This document shows, in pieces, positions 38,462 through 49,645 of a DNA stretch of 64,000 bases. The stretch covers positions 32,739,034 to 32,803,033 of the forward strand of contig CM058231.1 of NCBI GenBank assembly GCA_030180135.1, given 5' to 3'. A program made the position numbers and the translations under genes. The stretch is from Orychophragmus violaceus (lineage: Eukaryota > Streptophyta > Magnoliopsida > Brassicales > Brassicaceae). Position 1 is the stretch's first letter. The number at the start of each line of letters is the position of its first letter. The notes under the pieces are model-generated. The model made no database searches, was not told where the DNA came from, and worked only from the letters and a program-made list of their open reading frames with translations.

Positions 38462-39381
38462 TGATGTGAGATGCAATGGAGGTGTGGTGAACGATGGAGT
38501 GAGAGGAAGTGATGGTGGCTGCGAGAGAGAAGGAGATGGAAGCGTGGAACAAACCTGCTGGCCGAAGGCACTCTCATCTTTGTCAGTGGGTGGTCGAAAG
38601 TGGTTTGATAGCTACTGAATCTGTGGAACACTTAGGATGATCGAGGCAGCAAGCAACAACCAAGAAATCTACTCTTCTAAGGGGCAGCCACGCAGAGAAG
38701 GAGATAGATCGAGAAACCTTAGGGTTTTTCCTGGTTAAAACTTGCTTAATGTTTCATAAAACCAAAAGAGTGTTTAAGTAATACAACTGAAAACAAATGG
38801 GCCAAAGGAAACATAGGCCATCGAAAATGACAAAGAAAATAAGAGAAATAAGACTTAAAAACGAAAAAGGAAAGTCTTGGTCGAAACTAGATGAGAGGCC
38901 GGTCTGTCTCTCTAAGGAATGGGCCTCGGATCACCTCGTTAAAAACCTTGTGAAGAAAACCCATTTGGGACAAAACTTCACAAGGGAAAAAGAGTATGAT
39001 CTTTATCCCAGAGGCAAACCGGTCAACAATTCATCTGGCTCGATGCAGAAGATCATGGTCGGTCCGTGCGACCGGAGTATGGGCCAAGGCGTGGTCTGCT
39101 CAAATGGGCCGTCAGCTTCGGTTTGGATCATCCTCCGGGCCAGCTGGTTAAGGACAGGTTGTCCTTGGTCGAGGTGGCCTAGCTGGGTCGTGATGTCTTC
39201 TAGGCTTGTCTTCGAGATCAGCTGCTCCATGGCATTGTTGAACTCGGTCTGTATCTGTCGTTGTCCCAAACGCATCCTTGGTACATCTCGCATGGTCGGG
39301 AACAAGTCGGTCAGCTTCTTGGTAGAGCCTGGTCCGTCTTGTTCGTCCAACTCAGTGTCGGCCAAGCTGATGTCCTCATCA
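38462..39381 (-). repeat. CRM-type 3' LTR
   Basis: 920 bp. On the minus strand it begins TGATGAGGACATC within the codons for GGNDEDIS of pol and ends CATCTCACATCA. A polyprotein whose tail runs into the 3' LTR is a known feature of the CRM clade. The pol frame closes at 39003, about 380 bp inside the LTR. Confidence 0.82.
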
Positions 39382-40014
39382 TTCCCTCCCTCTTGAAGAG
39401 GTTCTGGCCTCAGAACAGTATCACCTGCACAATAAGGTGACAAATCAGCAACATTAAAACTCGACGATATGCTCATCTCCCCTGGGAGTTCCAATTGGTA
39501 GGCGTTGTCGTTGATCTTTTTTAGGACCCGGAATGGTCCATCTCCTCGTGGAGCAAGCTTGGACTTCCTCTTGTTCCTGAGCCGTTCGGGTCGCATGTGA
39601 ACCCAAACCTAGTCGCCTGGCCTAATGTCAATCTCCTTCCTGTGTTTGTCAGCTTGCTTCTTGTACTGCTCCGTCCTCTTCTTGATGTTCTCCTTAACCG
39701 TCTGGTGTAGCTTGGCGACGGCCTCAGCCTTGCGCTCTCCATCAAAATTGATGAACTCCAATGCTGGCAGTGGCTTCAGATCAAGTGGGGTATCTGGCTT
39801 AAATCCATAAACAACCTCAAAAGGAGACATCTTAGTAGCAGAGTGTTTGACACCATTATAAGAAAACTCAACAAAAGGAATGCAATCCAACCAATTTGAT
39901 AAATTTTTACCAACCGTTGCCCTTAAGAGGGCTGAAATAGTCCGGTTCATGACCTCGGTCTGTCCATCAGTCTGTGGATGACAAGTGGTCGAGAACAGTA
40001 GCTTGGTACCAAGC
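39003..40014 (-). pseudogene. CRM pol, integrase C-terminal half and tail
   Basis: Continues the integrase after the copia insertion. From the junction: HPQTDGQTEVMNRTISALLR with the third catalytic residue (E), then FSYNGVKHSATKMSPFEVVYG and HMRPERLRNKRKSKL. The SH3-like DGPFRVLKKINDNAYQLELPGE and SFNVADLSPY follow, and then a tail (EPLQEGGNDED...) that runs into the LTR. This C-terminus fits CRM-clade integrases, where the tail (CR motif) has been linked to targeting of centromeric chromatin. A stop in GD*VWVHM near 39607 interrupts the frame. Otherwise it is open to 39003. Confidence 0.85.
40010..40014. other. Target-site duplication CAAGC, left copy (copia)
   Basis: CAAGC before TGTTGG, repeated at 47033-47037. 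Removing one copy plus the element restores the integrase frame of the host CRM element (WRKLGTKLLF). Confidence 0.95.
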
Positions 40015-40654
40015 TGTTGGATCTCCTAGGATCTAGGGTTCATTATATTGAAATTACCAACCTCGTTCTTACCTAGAACTGGCAGCGGAATGATTGGTGA
40101 ACGAGATCAGAAAGCGACTCAGATGCTTCGCCTCTACCAGATACACACGCACACAAACCTGGAAAGCCGGGATGCTAGTGCCGGATCTATGGGATCTCTG
40201 ATTTTTGGTGTTTCTGCTTATTCTGTCAAGAAAAAGACGACGGCAACTGTTCTAGGTCGAAACTTTCGAGTTTTATTCGACCTAGAATCAAACTTAACGG
40301 GCCAGACTTGATTAAGTCATATTTCGAAAAGCCTTTCCGAAAACCCGAACTGTGTCGACCGACACACAGACTATGTCGATCGACACAGCACCATATTCTC
40401 GATATTAATGTGTATCCAATACACATTGCCCTGAGCATTACCATAATGATCATTCCCACGTTATAGCTTCCAGTTTGCTTAGGTGTGTGACCCTATAGGA
40501 TCATATAATACTGGCAGTAAGTCAACGACTTACAGACTGCAAGAGGCTTCTAGCAAAACATTGCAACCGCCCAGTATTATACGAATGTCTGATCTCGACT
40601 CACAACTATCATCAGGAGTGAGTACAAGTGTTATTTCAGGATACTATCCCAACA
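40015..40654 (-). repeat. Copia 3' LTR
   Basis: 640 bp. Retains about 93 bp (about 40101-40192) that the 5' LTR lacks. Contains the TGTCGACCGACAC / TGTCGATCGACAC pair at about 40352-40390. The purine-rich AAGTGGGAGAT precedes it on the minus strand. Confidence 0.92.
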
Positions 40655-41400
40655 ATCTCCCACTTGTACTGGAATCATCAATTCCTATAATCCTTTTGTC
40701 TCTATATCTCGATTCGGCATAAGGCAAGATTGGTGTCATCCTTATTAAGCCAACATCGTGTTTATCGAACTCCTGATCTTATACTGAACAATACAAACAA
40801 CTGAACTACAGTTCGTTTGAGTGCGGCCACATATTTTCTCAGCATAAAATCTTCGATAGGCCCAGAGATATATGTCTCCCGTTATTCAGGAGGGACAAAT
40901 TCCATATCGTTCCATCCCTATTTCAACGCACACTTCATGATACACCCGAACAATACCGTTATAGTCGCCAGTTACGGGTCGACGTTTGACAAGGTCAAAT
41001 TGTACCAATGCATATGCAAGAAAGCATGATGAACTCAGGTCTGAGGACTATACTCTATAGTCGTAATGAGAACCTCTCATGACATAGATATAACTATCCT
41101 GGAGACTTCTCATTAGCGGGTCACGTCCGATCATATGTTCACCAACATATATCTATGTGACTGACTATGATACTCATATCATTGACTCCATGAAACTTAG
41201 TCAACAGTCACCTCACAATCTAGTCTTTCGCGGTTGTTATTGTCCCGCTTTAACAACCTCGACTAGGGACACAACATAATTTATGTCATTTGTTACTTAT
41301 AGGGTTTCATGATCAAGTCCTCAACTTGATGACCTATAATATGACATAAACTTATTTTGGGACAATTATTTAATTATCCAATAGTCAAATAATGTCGATG
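40655..41400 (-). other. Copia 3' untranslated region
   Basis: No coding signal. Alignable by eye with 14909-15660 of the other copia fragment, which supports a family-wide long untranslated 3' segment. Confidence 0.6.
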
Positions 41401-43190
41401 TCAGTTTTTTTTCATAAACATGACCATGTCTATCTGAACATCATAACTAAACTAACTCCCACTAGAATCAAGACCAAGTCTTCAAATATCTAGTACCTAT
41501 AGCAACAGTATACAATTTGTACTTAGGTTGTGAGAGATGCTGCGGTGTTCTTGCTTGGAACCATTCCAACAAACCACACCGCTATTCTTTAATGAGCACT
41601 ATTCTATGGTCCTCTGCTTGGAAAACTTTCCAACAGACAACACCGCTACACAGGCAAAAAGACATAACCAGGTGAGAACCGGGAATCGTCTTTGTCCGTC
41701 TAACTACTCATAACTGATTCGTCTTTTTCTCAGTTGTACAAGAACCTATCCTTAGTGTTTCTCAAACATTTGGGGATATTCCTTACAACTGTCCAGTTAC
41801 TCTTACCGGAACAAATTGGTATCTTCTCGTCATGCTTTATGCGTCAGCTGCATACAGACGAGCGCAAAATATGGCATTAATGATGGATTCTATTGCATAA
41901 GCAAAAGGAATCACACTCATAGACATTAGCTCAACCAGTGTCCAAGACACTTCATCTTGCTAAGATCATTGCCATAAGACCTTTGGTGTGAAGCCATCCT
42001 TGGAATCATGCATATTGGAACTGTCCAGTACCTTATAATCATAAGGATTCTGACACAATCCAATTAGCTCTTCTGATCCATCTCAATGGATCCCTGTTCT
42101 AAGAGCTTACGCGGCTTCTCCTATGTCCATCGTTAAATTCGACTTCCGACTCAAATCTTGACAAGACTTTAGCGTCGGAACGTCGTTTATGAGATTAAGT
42201 ACGTTCTAAACATACAGTTTGAGAATTACAACTACGCTCCCACTAGTTTACTTGTAAACGCACGGTTTCTATTCGTTCCTGATCGAGTCAAAACCTTTGA
42301 CCATTTTACCCGAACGTAGATTTCAACTCCAAGATGTTTGCCTCAATCTATGAATAGATCGGTGAAGCTAACATGCATACCCAGCCTAATTTTCGGAGTT
42401 GGGGCTTACCATCACTTCTTTGAATTTCGCATGCTCGTCACTTTTCAATGATCAACAGATCACAGAAATCGGTTACGAGAATTCACTCTCGAGTTAGTGA
42501 CGGATCCTTTCAGATCTGCGAATTTCAGGCTTCACAGGTGTAGATCCTACAACACTCTGTAGATCTAACCGCTACTCTCCCTCAACAGGTTGAACAGCCT
42601 CCTGTGTTTCTCGAATTTCTTCGAGCTGCACTTTTACTCCCACTGTTCTTCTTGGAAAAACAGAGTTCCGAACAACAAAACTTTGTTCTCGGATTGGTTG
42701 CAAAAGTACTAAGCCTCGGTTTCCCTAGGACAACCAGCGAAGCAGCACTTATCAGATTTGGGTTCAAGTTTGTTTGTTGGCAACTGCCTTACACAAACCT
42801 TACAATCCCAATTGATCAGAAAAACATATTTGGAAATCACCCAGTCCACATCCAATGTGGTGTTTTTCACTGATTCTGATAGAAAACTTATTTAGCGTAA
42901 ACATGTTCATTTTAGAGCGTATTTTAAAAGGAATAATGGAAGATTCATGTGATTCATCATTAATCGGAGCATATCCAATAAGATCCGATTCATTCTCTCA
43001 GAAACACCATTCATGTTTTCTAGGAGAAAAGAGCTGTGATATGACTTCACACTCACTTAGATGATCACCCAATTCTTGATTCAAGTATTTTCCTCCGCGA
43101 TCTAATCGAGGATCTCAATACTTCTGTCAAATCGGTTCTATACTTCATTCTGAAACTCCTTTGATCATTCCAAAGGATTCTGACTCGTGT
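41400..43190 (-). pseudogene. Copia integrase, reverse transcriptase and RNase H remnants
   Basis: Minus-strand translation gives copia-like pieces across all frames. They include an integrase end with RRSERIRHQLES near 42480, then (after what looks like a large deletion of the RT N-terminal part) LHRSIHRLRQTS and KGFDSIRNE near 42340-42300. After these come INAIFCAR near 41870 and RNase H-like SGVVCW pieces near 41600. Stops occur every few dozen codons. This is far more damage than the LTR pair shows, so the element was probably already defective when it moved. Confidence 0.65.
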
Positions 43191-43194
43191 CTCA

Positions 43195-43446
43195 TCAAAT
43201 GAACACATTCATACTTATCGAAGCCATTAATAAGTCAATGAAGTATTGAAGTTTTCCTTTGGAACCAATGCTCATCGGGCCGCATACATCAGTATGCGTA
43301 AGGCCTAACAAGCCTCTGGCCCGTTTCTTTAGCTTTACTAAAGAAGCCTTAGTCATTTGGCCCAGCAAGCAGAATTCATGTCTCAATTGATTTACAATCA
43401 AATGAACCTGAAGCCCACAAATATGGAAATTCTGAAGCCGCTTCAC
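43195..43446 (-). pseudogene. Copia GAG-pre-integrase and start of integrase
   Basis: A short open piece with HEFCLLGQMTKASL (zinc-finger cysteine region degraded) and LLGLTHTDVCGPMS, the usual entry to the copia integrase core. The first catalytic aspartate is in HTDVCG. The frame ends where FTDDFSRY-type sequence would be expected, and here it reads IDLLMASIS. Confidence 0.75.
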
Positions 43447-43817
43447 TCTATTTGGTCAATATGACTATGCTGAGGAAAAACCGAGTTCAAGTCATCAGAC
43501 TTAAATCGTTTGGTATTTATGTTATATGTACAAGTGTACATTCGTTTAAGATATAAAACCCATTCCAAACGGGGTGCTACCATATGATATTTCATTAAGA
43601 TCAAAAGAGCAAAACTTGTCTTTTATCAGAATGAAAAACATTCAAATTCTTACAAGAAAATGAAATACATCTCTGCATTAAGCAGGTACATAGTAGCAAT
43701 TACTTAATTCAAAAACCAAGCTTGAAAGGCTCCTACAAGTGGAGAATCTCTACGGCTTATGCAACAACCATCGCTTCATACCAGACACGCAGTTCCACTT
43801 GTCCTTTCCTCAACGTT

Positions 43818-44732
43818 CTACTGTTGCTTAGGCCCTGCATATTTCGAAAATATCAGTACCACAACTAGTATCCAATACTCTCGTAGAACTTGAAATAATA
43901 ACACAATACCTGAAGAAGAAGTACCATACATCTTCTTCATCTCTTGTGAATCTTCCAAGAATTTAATGCAATCTCTCTTCCAATGCCCATACTCATCACA
44001 GTAGAAGCACTTTCTAACACCAGATGGGCCGGACTTGGGCTTATAAGATGACACAGGCTTATCCTGATTCAAAATCTGGACGGCCCTGCCTCTACCCTTG
44101 TCAACACAAGATTTCACAAATCTTTTACCCTTTTTGATGTTTTGATCTGCTGTCTTGAGCATGCCATGCAGCTCAGTCAACGTCTTCGTCAAGCCTTTCT
44201 TGATATAATTCTTAATGAACTTATCATAACTTGACGGCAGTGACTGCAGAATGATGTCAGTAGCCAACTCTAAGCTGACAGGACAATCCAGTTTCCCCAG
44301 GTTATCAACGTAACCCATCATTTTAATGACATGAGGACTCACTGGAACATCCTCTGGTAGTCTGCACCCACTGAGAGACTTCACCATCTGGAATCTCTCA
44401 ACTCGTGCCAGATCCTGAAACTTCAGTTTCAGGCTGGTGATCATCTCTATTGGCGACTCCATATTCTCGTATTGACTCTTCAAGTCCGAGTTCATGGTAG
44501 CCAACATCAGACCACGCACATCTACCACATCAATATAATGCTTATTCCAAGCATTATATACTGCATTCGAGCGATTGGCCCCAAGCCTTTCTAGAAGAGC
44601 TTTCTCAAGGACATAGTCCTTACTCTCCTGCTTGAGGATTAATCTCAAATTGCGATACCAATCCAGGAAATTTGACCCATTTAACTTGTTCTTTTTAAGG
44701 ACGGGTCGAAACGAGAAGGTAGTTTTAGACAT
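43818..44732 (-). CDS. gag: Copia gag (nucleocapsid precursor)
   Basis: 304 codons, starting MSKTTFSFRPVL. It has a copia-type gag (UBN2-like) body: LNGSNFLDWYRNLRLIL near residue 17, and LPSSYDKFIKNY near residue 180. A CX2CX4HX4C zinc knuckle, CFYCDEYGHWKRDC, lies near residue 245. The protein would package element RNA in virus-like particles. The last 30 or so codons are off-frame: the protease motif LDTSCGTDIF near 43840-43865 lies in another frame, so a frameshift separates gag from protease. It is the only element gene in the window still open over nearly its full domain length. Function in trans is possible but untested. Confidence 0.82.
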   Translation of the reverse strand: MSKTTFSFRPVLKKNKLNGSNFLDWYRNLRLILKQESKDYVLEKALLERLGANRSNAVYNAWNKHYIDVVDVRGLMLATMNSDLKSQYENMESPIEMITSLKLKFQDLARVERFQMVKSLSGCRLPEDVPVSPHVIKMMGYVDNLGKLDCPVSLELATDIILQSLPSSYDKFIKNYIKKGLTKTLTELHGMLKTADQNIKKGKRFVKSCVDKGRGRAVQILNQDKPVSSYKPKSGPSGVRKCFYCDEYGHWKRDCIKFLEDSQEMKKMYGTSSSGIVLLFQVLREYWILVVVLIFSKYAGPKQQ

Positions 44733-45610
44733 AGGCTGAAAATTTTAATCAAAGAAAATTTTAGTTATGATTTCAGGAAATGAGAAATCTTATCCAATAA
44801 GAAAACTCGCATCATATTCAAACAATATTTCCTCTATGAATGTAATGATCCAAGATCCATACATCACTAAAATCTGAGTGGACGACTCGTCATCACCCAG
44901 AGTTTAGTAATCTAGGTAAGCGAACCATTGCTAATTGTACTCAGTACAACTCTTGGTCGTAGATGATACAACCCATATCTCATCCACTCTGACGTCTCTG
45001 GGCTCAGAACTTCTGATAGCCCAGTCAAGTAAACCAATCTCTTCTGTCTTGTGATCATTGACAGTCGCACTGCAAGTCTATCAATGATCACCTGCCTTAC
45101 TCATGTCACTGTGGATACCAAGGACTCCAAGACTATCCAACAATGAAACGAGTCTTACCAGCAGACAAGATTGGGCAAGACATTAAGGTCACTTGATATT
45201 TAGTTGAGGAAATGGAACTCTAAAAGTTTAGTAATTCAATCTCTTAGGTCAAGTAATAGTTAATGTCAAGCACTGCCAGACCATAAAAACTACTACCTGT
45301 CTTACTCATGTAATTGTGGACACCAAGCTCTTGGCAAGACTATCACAACAAAGAAATGAGTCTTGACAGTTGACCTTATTGAAACTAAGCTTTGATCTAA
45401 CACACATCCAATGTGTATTAGACATGTTTAGAACATTTTACTTCTAATTTTAATTAAGTTTTAATCGTTCTAATTTCAGTGGGTTAGGTCATTCGGTTCG
45501 GTTTCTTAATCATTTGGTTCAAAGCCAAACGATTACGGTTCGCATCGTCACCATATGTGTCGACTGACACACTTGGTCGACTCTTGATATGCAACCTTCA
45601 GATCATCCGA
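44733..45610 (-). other. Copia leader, unique part
   Basis: No reading frame of note. It holds a degenerate direct repeat about 204 bp apart (around 45092-45160 and 45296-45370, both with CTTACTCATGT and GGACACC/GGATACC blocks) and ends in an AACCGGTT-rich segment. Confidence 0.55.
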
Positions 45611-46000
45611 GATAACCGGTCAAATCCAGTTTAACCAGTCCATCTAATTGAACCGATTCAACCAGTTTTAACTAATCGCGATAACCGGTCCAATCCAATT
45701 GAACCGACTTATCCAATCAAACTAATCTTGACCAATTAAATTCGGTTTATTCTAATTGAGATAACCAGTTTAATTTAATTGAACCAATTCATCTAATTTA
45801 AACCGAAGTTATCTACCTTAACCAAGCATGATAACCAATTCAATCCAATTGAACCAATTCAACCAATCGTAAGGCTTGTGTCGACCGACCTTAAACCTGT
45901 GTCGATCGACACAGTAGAGTATTAAGGATTTTGGATTAAACCAACATGACCATGCGAGATAACCAGTTTAATCCAATTGAACTGATCTATCCATTCGCAT
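45611..46000. repeat. Degenerate minisatellite, GATAACCGGT type
   Basis: Five unit starts (GATAACCGGT or GATAACCAGT/AAT) at 45611, 45680, 45760, 45830 and 45958, so spacing of about 70-80 bp with one interrupted step. Units are rich in AATTGAACC and AACCAGTTT. Lies in the copia leader. Confidence 0.7.
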
Positions 46001-46002
46001 AG

Positions 46003-46345
46003 TCTGTGTCGACCGATGCACCCAGTGTGTCGATCGACACAGTGCGATTTCAAATCTTTCGTATTTTCGCCGTGTATCGACCGATACACCCAGTGCGTCG
46101 ATCGATGCTGTGCGAAAACCCTAATATTTTTACGAGTTTTCGCGATGTGTCGACCGACACAGGCTTAGTGTCGATCGACACCATGCGACAAACCCTAAAG
46201 TTATTTACGCGTTTTCGCTCTGTGTCGACCGACACACGCTTTGTGTCGATCGACACTCTGCGACAAACACTGAAATCTTATTATGCGTTTCGCGGTGTGT
46301 CGACCGACACAAGCTTAGTGTCGATCGACACAGTGCGACAACTGC
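46003..46345. repeat. About 75-bp tandem repeat with paired CGACCG/CGATCG motifs
   Basis: Five units starting at about 46004, 46072, 46146, 46221 and 46297. Each holds a TGTCGACCGACAC-type word followed about 20 bp later by the palindrome TGTCGATCGACA, then GTGCGACAAACCCTAAA-like spacer. Lies between the copia primer site and gag. Confidence 0.85.
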
Positions 46346-46477
46346 AGTTCGTCGTTTTCAACAGAGATCCTATCCGAGATTAATTTCTTGAAAACACGAT
46401 TTAACAGGCAATTAACTAATCAAATTCATCAGTATTCGATTTAAATGCCTCAAATTCAATAGATTAAACCCTACCAT

Positions 46478-46489
46478 GCTCTGATACCA
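46478..46489 (-). promoter_or_regulatory. Copia primer-binding site, tRNA-iMet type
   Basis: TGGTATCAGAGC on the minus strand, one base after the 5' LTR end. The first 11 bases match the complement of the initiator tRNA 3' end. It fixes the element orientation. Confidence 0.9.
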
Positions 46490-46490
46490 C

Positions 46491-47032
46491 TGTTGGATCT
46501 CCTAGGATCTAGGGTTCGTTATATTGAAATTACCAACCTCGTTCTTACCTAGAACTGGCAGCGGAATGATTGGTGATCTCTGAGTTTTGGTGTTTCTGCT
46601 TATTCTGTCAAGAAAAAGACGACGACAACTGTTATAGGTCGAAACTTTCGAGTTTTATTCAACCTAGAATCAAACTTAACGGGCCAGACTTGATTAAGTC
46701 ATATTTCGAAAAGCCTTTCCGAAAACCTGAACTGTGTCGACCAACACACAGACTGTGTCGATCGACACAACACCATATTCTCGATATTAATGTGTATCCA
46801 ATACACATTAACCTGATCATTACCATAATGATCATTCCCACGTTATATCTTCCAGTTTGCTTAGGTGTGTGACCCTATAGGATCATATTATACTGGCAGT
46901 AAGTCAACGACTTACAGACTGCAAGAGGCTTCTAGCAAAACATTGCAACCGCCCAGTATTATACGAATGATCTCGACTCACAACTATCATCAGGAGTGAG
47001 TACAAGTGTGATTTCAGGACACTATCCCAACA
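46491..47032 (-). repeat. Copia 5' LTR
   Basis: 542 bp. Compared with the 3' LTR it has lost about 93 bp after GATTGGTGA. Because both LTRs are normally copied from one template, the loss must postdate insertion or reflect a reverse-transcription slip. Confidence 0.92.
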
Positions 47033-47037
47033 CAAGC
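47033..47037. other. Target-site duplication CAAGC, right copy (copia)
   Basis: Matches 40010-40014. Confidence 0.95.
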
Positions 47038-47674
47038 TTCCTCCACAATGTCCTCCAAAAGTGACCTAGGAAGGTTGGGTCACGGTCCGATACGATTGTC
47101 TGTGGCAGTCCGTGCAATCTGACCACTTCTTTGAAGAAGAGATCGGCTGTCTGGGTCGCATCATTCGTCTTATAACATGGTATGAAGTGAGCCATCTTTG
47201 AAAACCGGTCGACAACAACGAAGATCGCATCCTTGTTCCCTATCTTAGGCAAACCAAGAACAAAATCCATAGAAATATCGACCCATGGTCGGTTAGGTAT
47301 ATGCAAAGGTAAGTAAAGACCGTGAGGATGTGACCTGGACTTGGACTTAAGGCACGTGATGCACTTGGAGCAGAAACGCTCCGTGTCTCGCTTCTGTTGT
47401 GGCCAATAGAAGTGCTCTACTAGGACACTAAGTGTCTTGTCCACGCCAAAGTGTCCCATCAGTCCTCCTCCATGGGATTCTCGGATCAGGAGCTCCCTCA
47501 TCGATCCCTGAGGAATGCACAGCCGCTTCCCCCTGAACAGGAAACCGTTATGCAAGTAGAAAACTCCTTTCGGTCATTTGCTACATTCCTGAAAAATTTC
47601 ACCAAAATCAGGGTCAGTATCATAATCTTCTTTAATAAGTTCAAACCCCAAAACTTTGGCCTCCATGGTGCTGA
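47038..47674 (-). pseudogene. CRM pol, integrase zinc finger and catalytic core (N-terminal half)
   Basis: Open from MHNGFLFRGKR (47555) to the copia junction. It shows the HHCC zinc-binding region (HFGVDKTLSVL...CSKCITCLKSK), then WVDISMDFVLGLP with the first catalytic D and TIVSDRDPTFLGHFW with the second. The third acidic residue lies beyond the copia insertion, at the left. Between 47560 and 47690 a 2-bp insertion (ACAC after RRYT) shifts the frame relative to RNase H upstream. Apart from this and the copia insertion, the core looks intact. Confidence 0.87.
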
Positions 47675-49642
47675 TCAGTGTGTATATCTCCTGGACAATG
47701 CATCAGCTACCACGTTCTCCTTTCCCTTCTTGTACTTGATGATGTACGGAAAGGTCTCCACGAACTCAAGAGACTTAGCGTGCCTCCTCTTCAGATTTGT
47801 ATGTCCTCTCAAATGCTTAAGCGTCTCGTGGTCGGTGTGAATAACAAACTCCTTGGCCAGAAAGTAATGCTGCCAAGTCTCCAAGGATCTAACCAACGCA
47901 TACAACTCCTTGTCATAAGTAGGATAGTTGAGCGTGGCTCCACTCAATTTCTCGCTGAAGTAGGCAAACGGTCACCCACCTTGCGTTATAACAGCTCCAA
48001 TTCGTAAACCTGAAGCATCACACTCAATCTCAAACGTCTTATCAAAATTAGGCAAAACCAAAATAGGAGCATGGGTTAACAAATCCTTGAGTTTCTGAAA
48101 TGCGGTCTCCTGCGATTAGCCCCATTTGAACGGGACGTCCTTCTTGATCACGGCTGTAAGTGGGGCGGCCACCGTGCTAAATTCCTTCACAAACCGTCTA
48201 TAGAAGCTGGCTAAACCGTGGAAACTCCTGACATGGCCGATCGCGGTCGGAGTCGGCCACTCCTCAATAGCTTTGATATTTTCTTGGTCAACCTGTAAGC
48301 CCTGCGAACTCACAACAAAACCTAAAAATACAAGCTTATCAGTGCAGAAGGTGCACTTCTTGTGGTTCACATAAAGACCCTCCTCTCGAAGAGTATCTAT
48401 TACTTGCCCAAGGTGCACCAGATGATCAGCAAAGCAGCGACTATAGATCAAAAGATCATCGAAGTAAACAACGACAAACTTACTGATGTAGGATCTCAAG
48501 ACCTGGTTCATGAGGCGGATGAACGTACTGGACGCATTGGTAAGGCCAAATGGCATGACCAGCCACTCGTAAAGGGCCTGCTTAGTCTTGAAAGCCGTCT
48601 TCCACTCGTCGCCTTCCTTCAATCGAACCTGATGGTACCCACTGCGTAGATCTATCTTAGAGAACACAGTTGCTCCATGTAGCTCGTCTAACATATCGTC
48701 CAGTCGTGGTATGGGATGTCGGTACTTGATGGTGATGTTGTTGATGGCCCGACAGTCGACACACATCCTCCAAGACCCATTTTTCTTAGGAACCAACAAG
48801 ACTGGTACCGCACACAGGCTGAGACTCTCGCGAATGTAACCCTTGAACATGAGGTCCTGCACTTGTTTCTCCAGCTCCTTGGCCTCGGTCGGATTCACCC
48901 TATATGCAGGCCGGTTGGGCAGAGCCGCTCCTGGTACGAGATCGATCTGATGCTCAATGCCTCGTATGGGCGGTAGACCGGCTGGTATCTCGTCCGGAAA
49001 GACATCCTTAAACATGTCCAACAAAGAAACAACTTCCCGGGGAAGCTCAACATCGTCTGACCACGAATGTAAAGCCTCCCTGAAGACCATTAGTAGCACC
49101 TGCGTGTTCTGATCAATAGCTCTAGAAACAGAATGTGAAGAAATAATTAAATTGGTCTTAAGGTTCTTCTTATCCTTGGCAAGGTGTAGTTGCATCTCAT
49201 GCACTTCCTGCGGTGTAAGAGGCGCGAGCTGATACTTTCGCTTGTCGTGCATGAACGAGTAGTGATTGGTCCGCCCGTTGTGCATGGACTTCTTGTCGAA
49301 CTGCCATGGTCGGCCGAGTAATAAGTGTCCAATCTGCATTGGAACCACTTCGCATACTACCTGATCGTGATATCGCCCAATGCTGAAAGGTACGGTTACT
49401 TGATCTGCGATCCGGATCTCCGTGTCATCGTTCAGCCACCAAAGTCGGTATGGTCGCGGGTGCTTAGTCACTTGCATACCGAGCTTATCAACCATGTTCA
49501 TGCTGGCCACGTTAGTACAAGAACCACCATCAATAATAAGACTACATACCATGTTGTTCACAGTACAGCGAGTGTGGAAGATGTTCTCGCGTTGAACCGT
49601 CTCGGGATCAACAAGCGCACTGAGAGCTCTCTTGATCACCAA
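47675..49642 (-). pseudogene. pol: CRM pol: protease, reverse transcriptase, RNase H
   Basis: 508 codons are open from 49642 to 48116, and the same frame continues to 47675 after stops near 48117 (KWG*SQ) and near 47971. Protease: LIIDGGSCTNVAS with D-G-G/S context near 49530. RT: YIRESLSLCAVPVLLVPKK, CVDCRAINNITIKYRHPIP, FSKIDLRSGYHQ (first catalytic D), MPFGLTNASSTF and FVVVYFDDLLIYS with the DD pair near 48450. RNase H: YDKELYALVRSLETWQHYF and HTDHETLKHL. These blocks agree with CRM-clade chromoviruses. It is the best preserved reverse transcriptase in the window, with the active-site residues present. Confidence 0.88.
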
Positions 49643-49645
49643 TAA

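Larger units (their letters stand above)
40015..47032 (-). mobile_element. Ty1/copia retrotransposon, full-length outline, decayed coding region
   Basis: LTRs 40015-40654 (3') and 46491-47032 (5'), TGTTGG/CCAACA ends, and CAAGC target duplication. It sits in the integrase of the CRM element, between the second and third catalytic acidic residues. Minus strand order: 5' LTR, iMet primer site, a 1.7-kb leader with minisatellites, gag, remnants of protease, GAG-pre-integrase, integrase, RT and RNase H, a 3' untranslated region, purine tract, 3' LTR. Gag is open, but pol has many stops in all frames and lacks part of RT. LTRs differ at about 15 of 460 aligned positions by eye, so pol decay looks older than the insertion. 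Confidence 0.93.

Noticed and set aside
38797..39396. 199-codon plus-strand frame
   Set aside because: It is antisense to the CRM pol tail and LTR and shows no domain. It is a shadow frame.
46006..46383. 125-codon frame with a repeated VSTDTRFVSIDT-like pattern
   Set aside because: It is simply the translation of the 75-bp minisatellite, whose unit length happens to stay open. There is no start context or homology.
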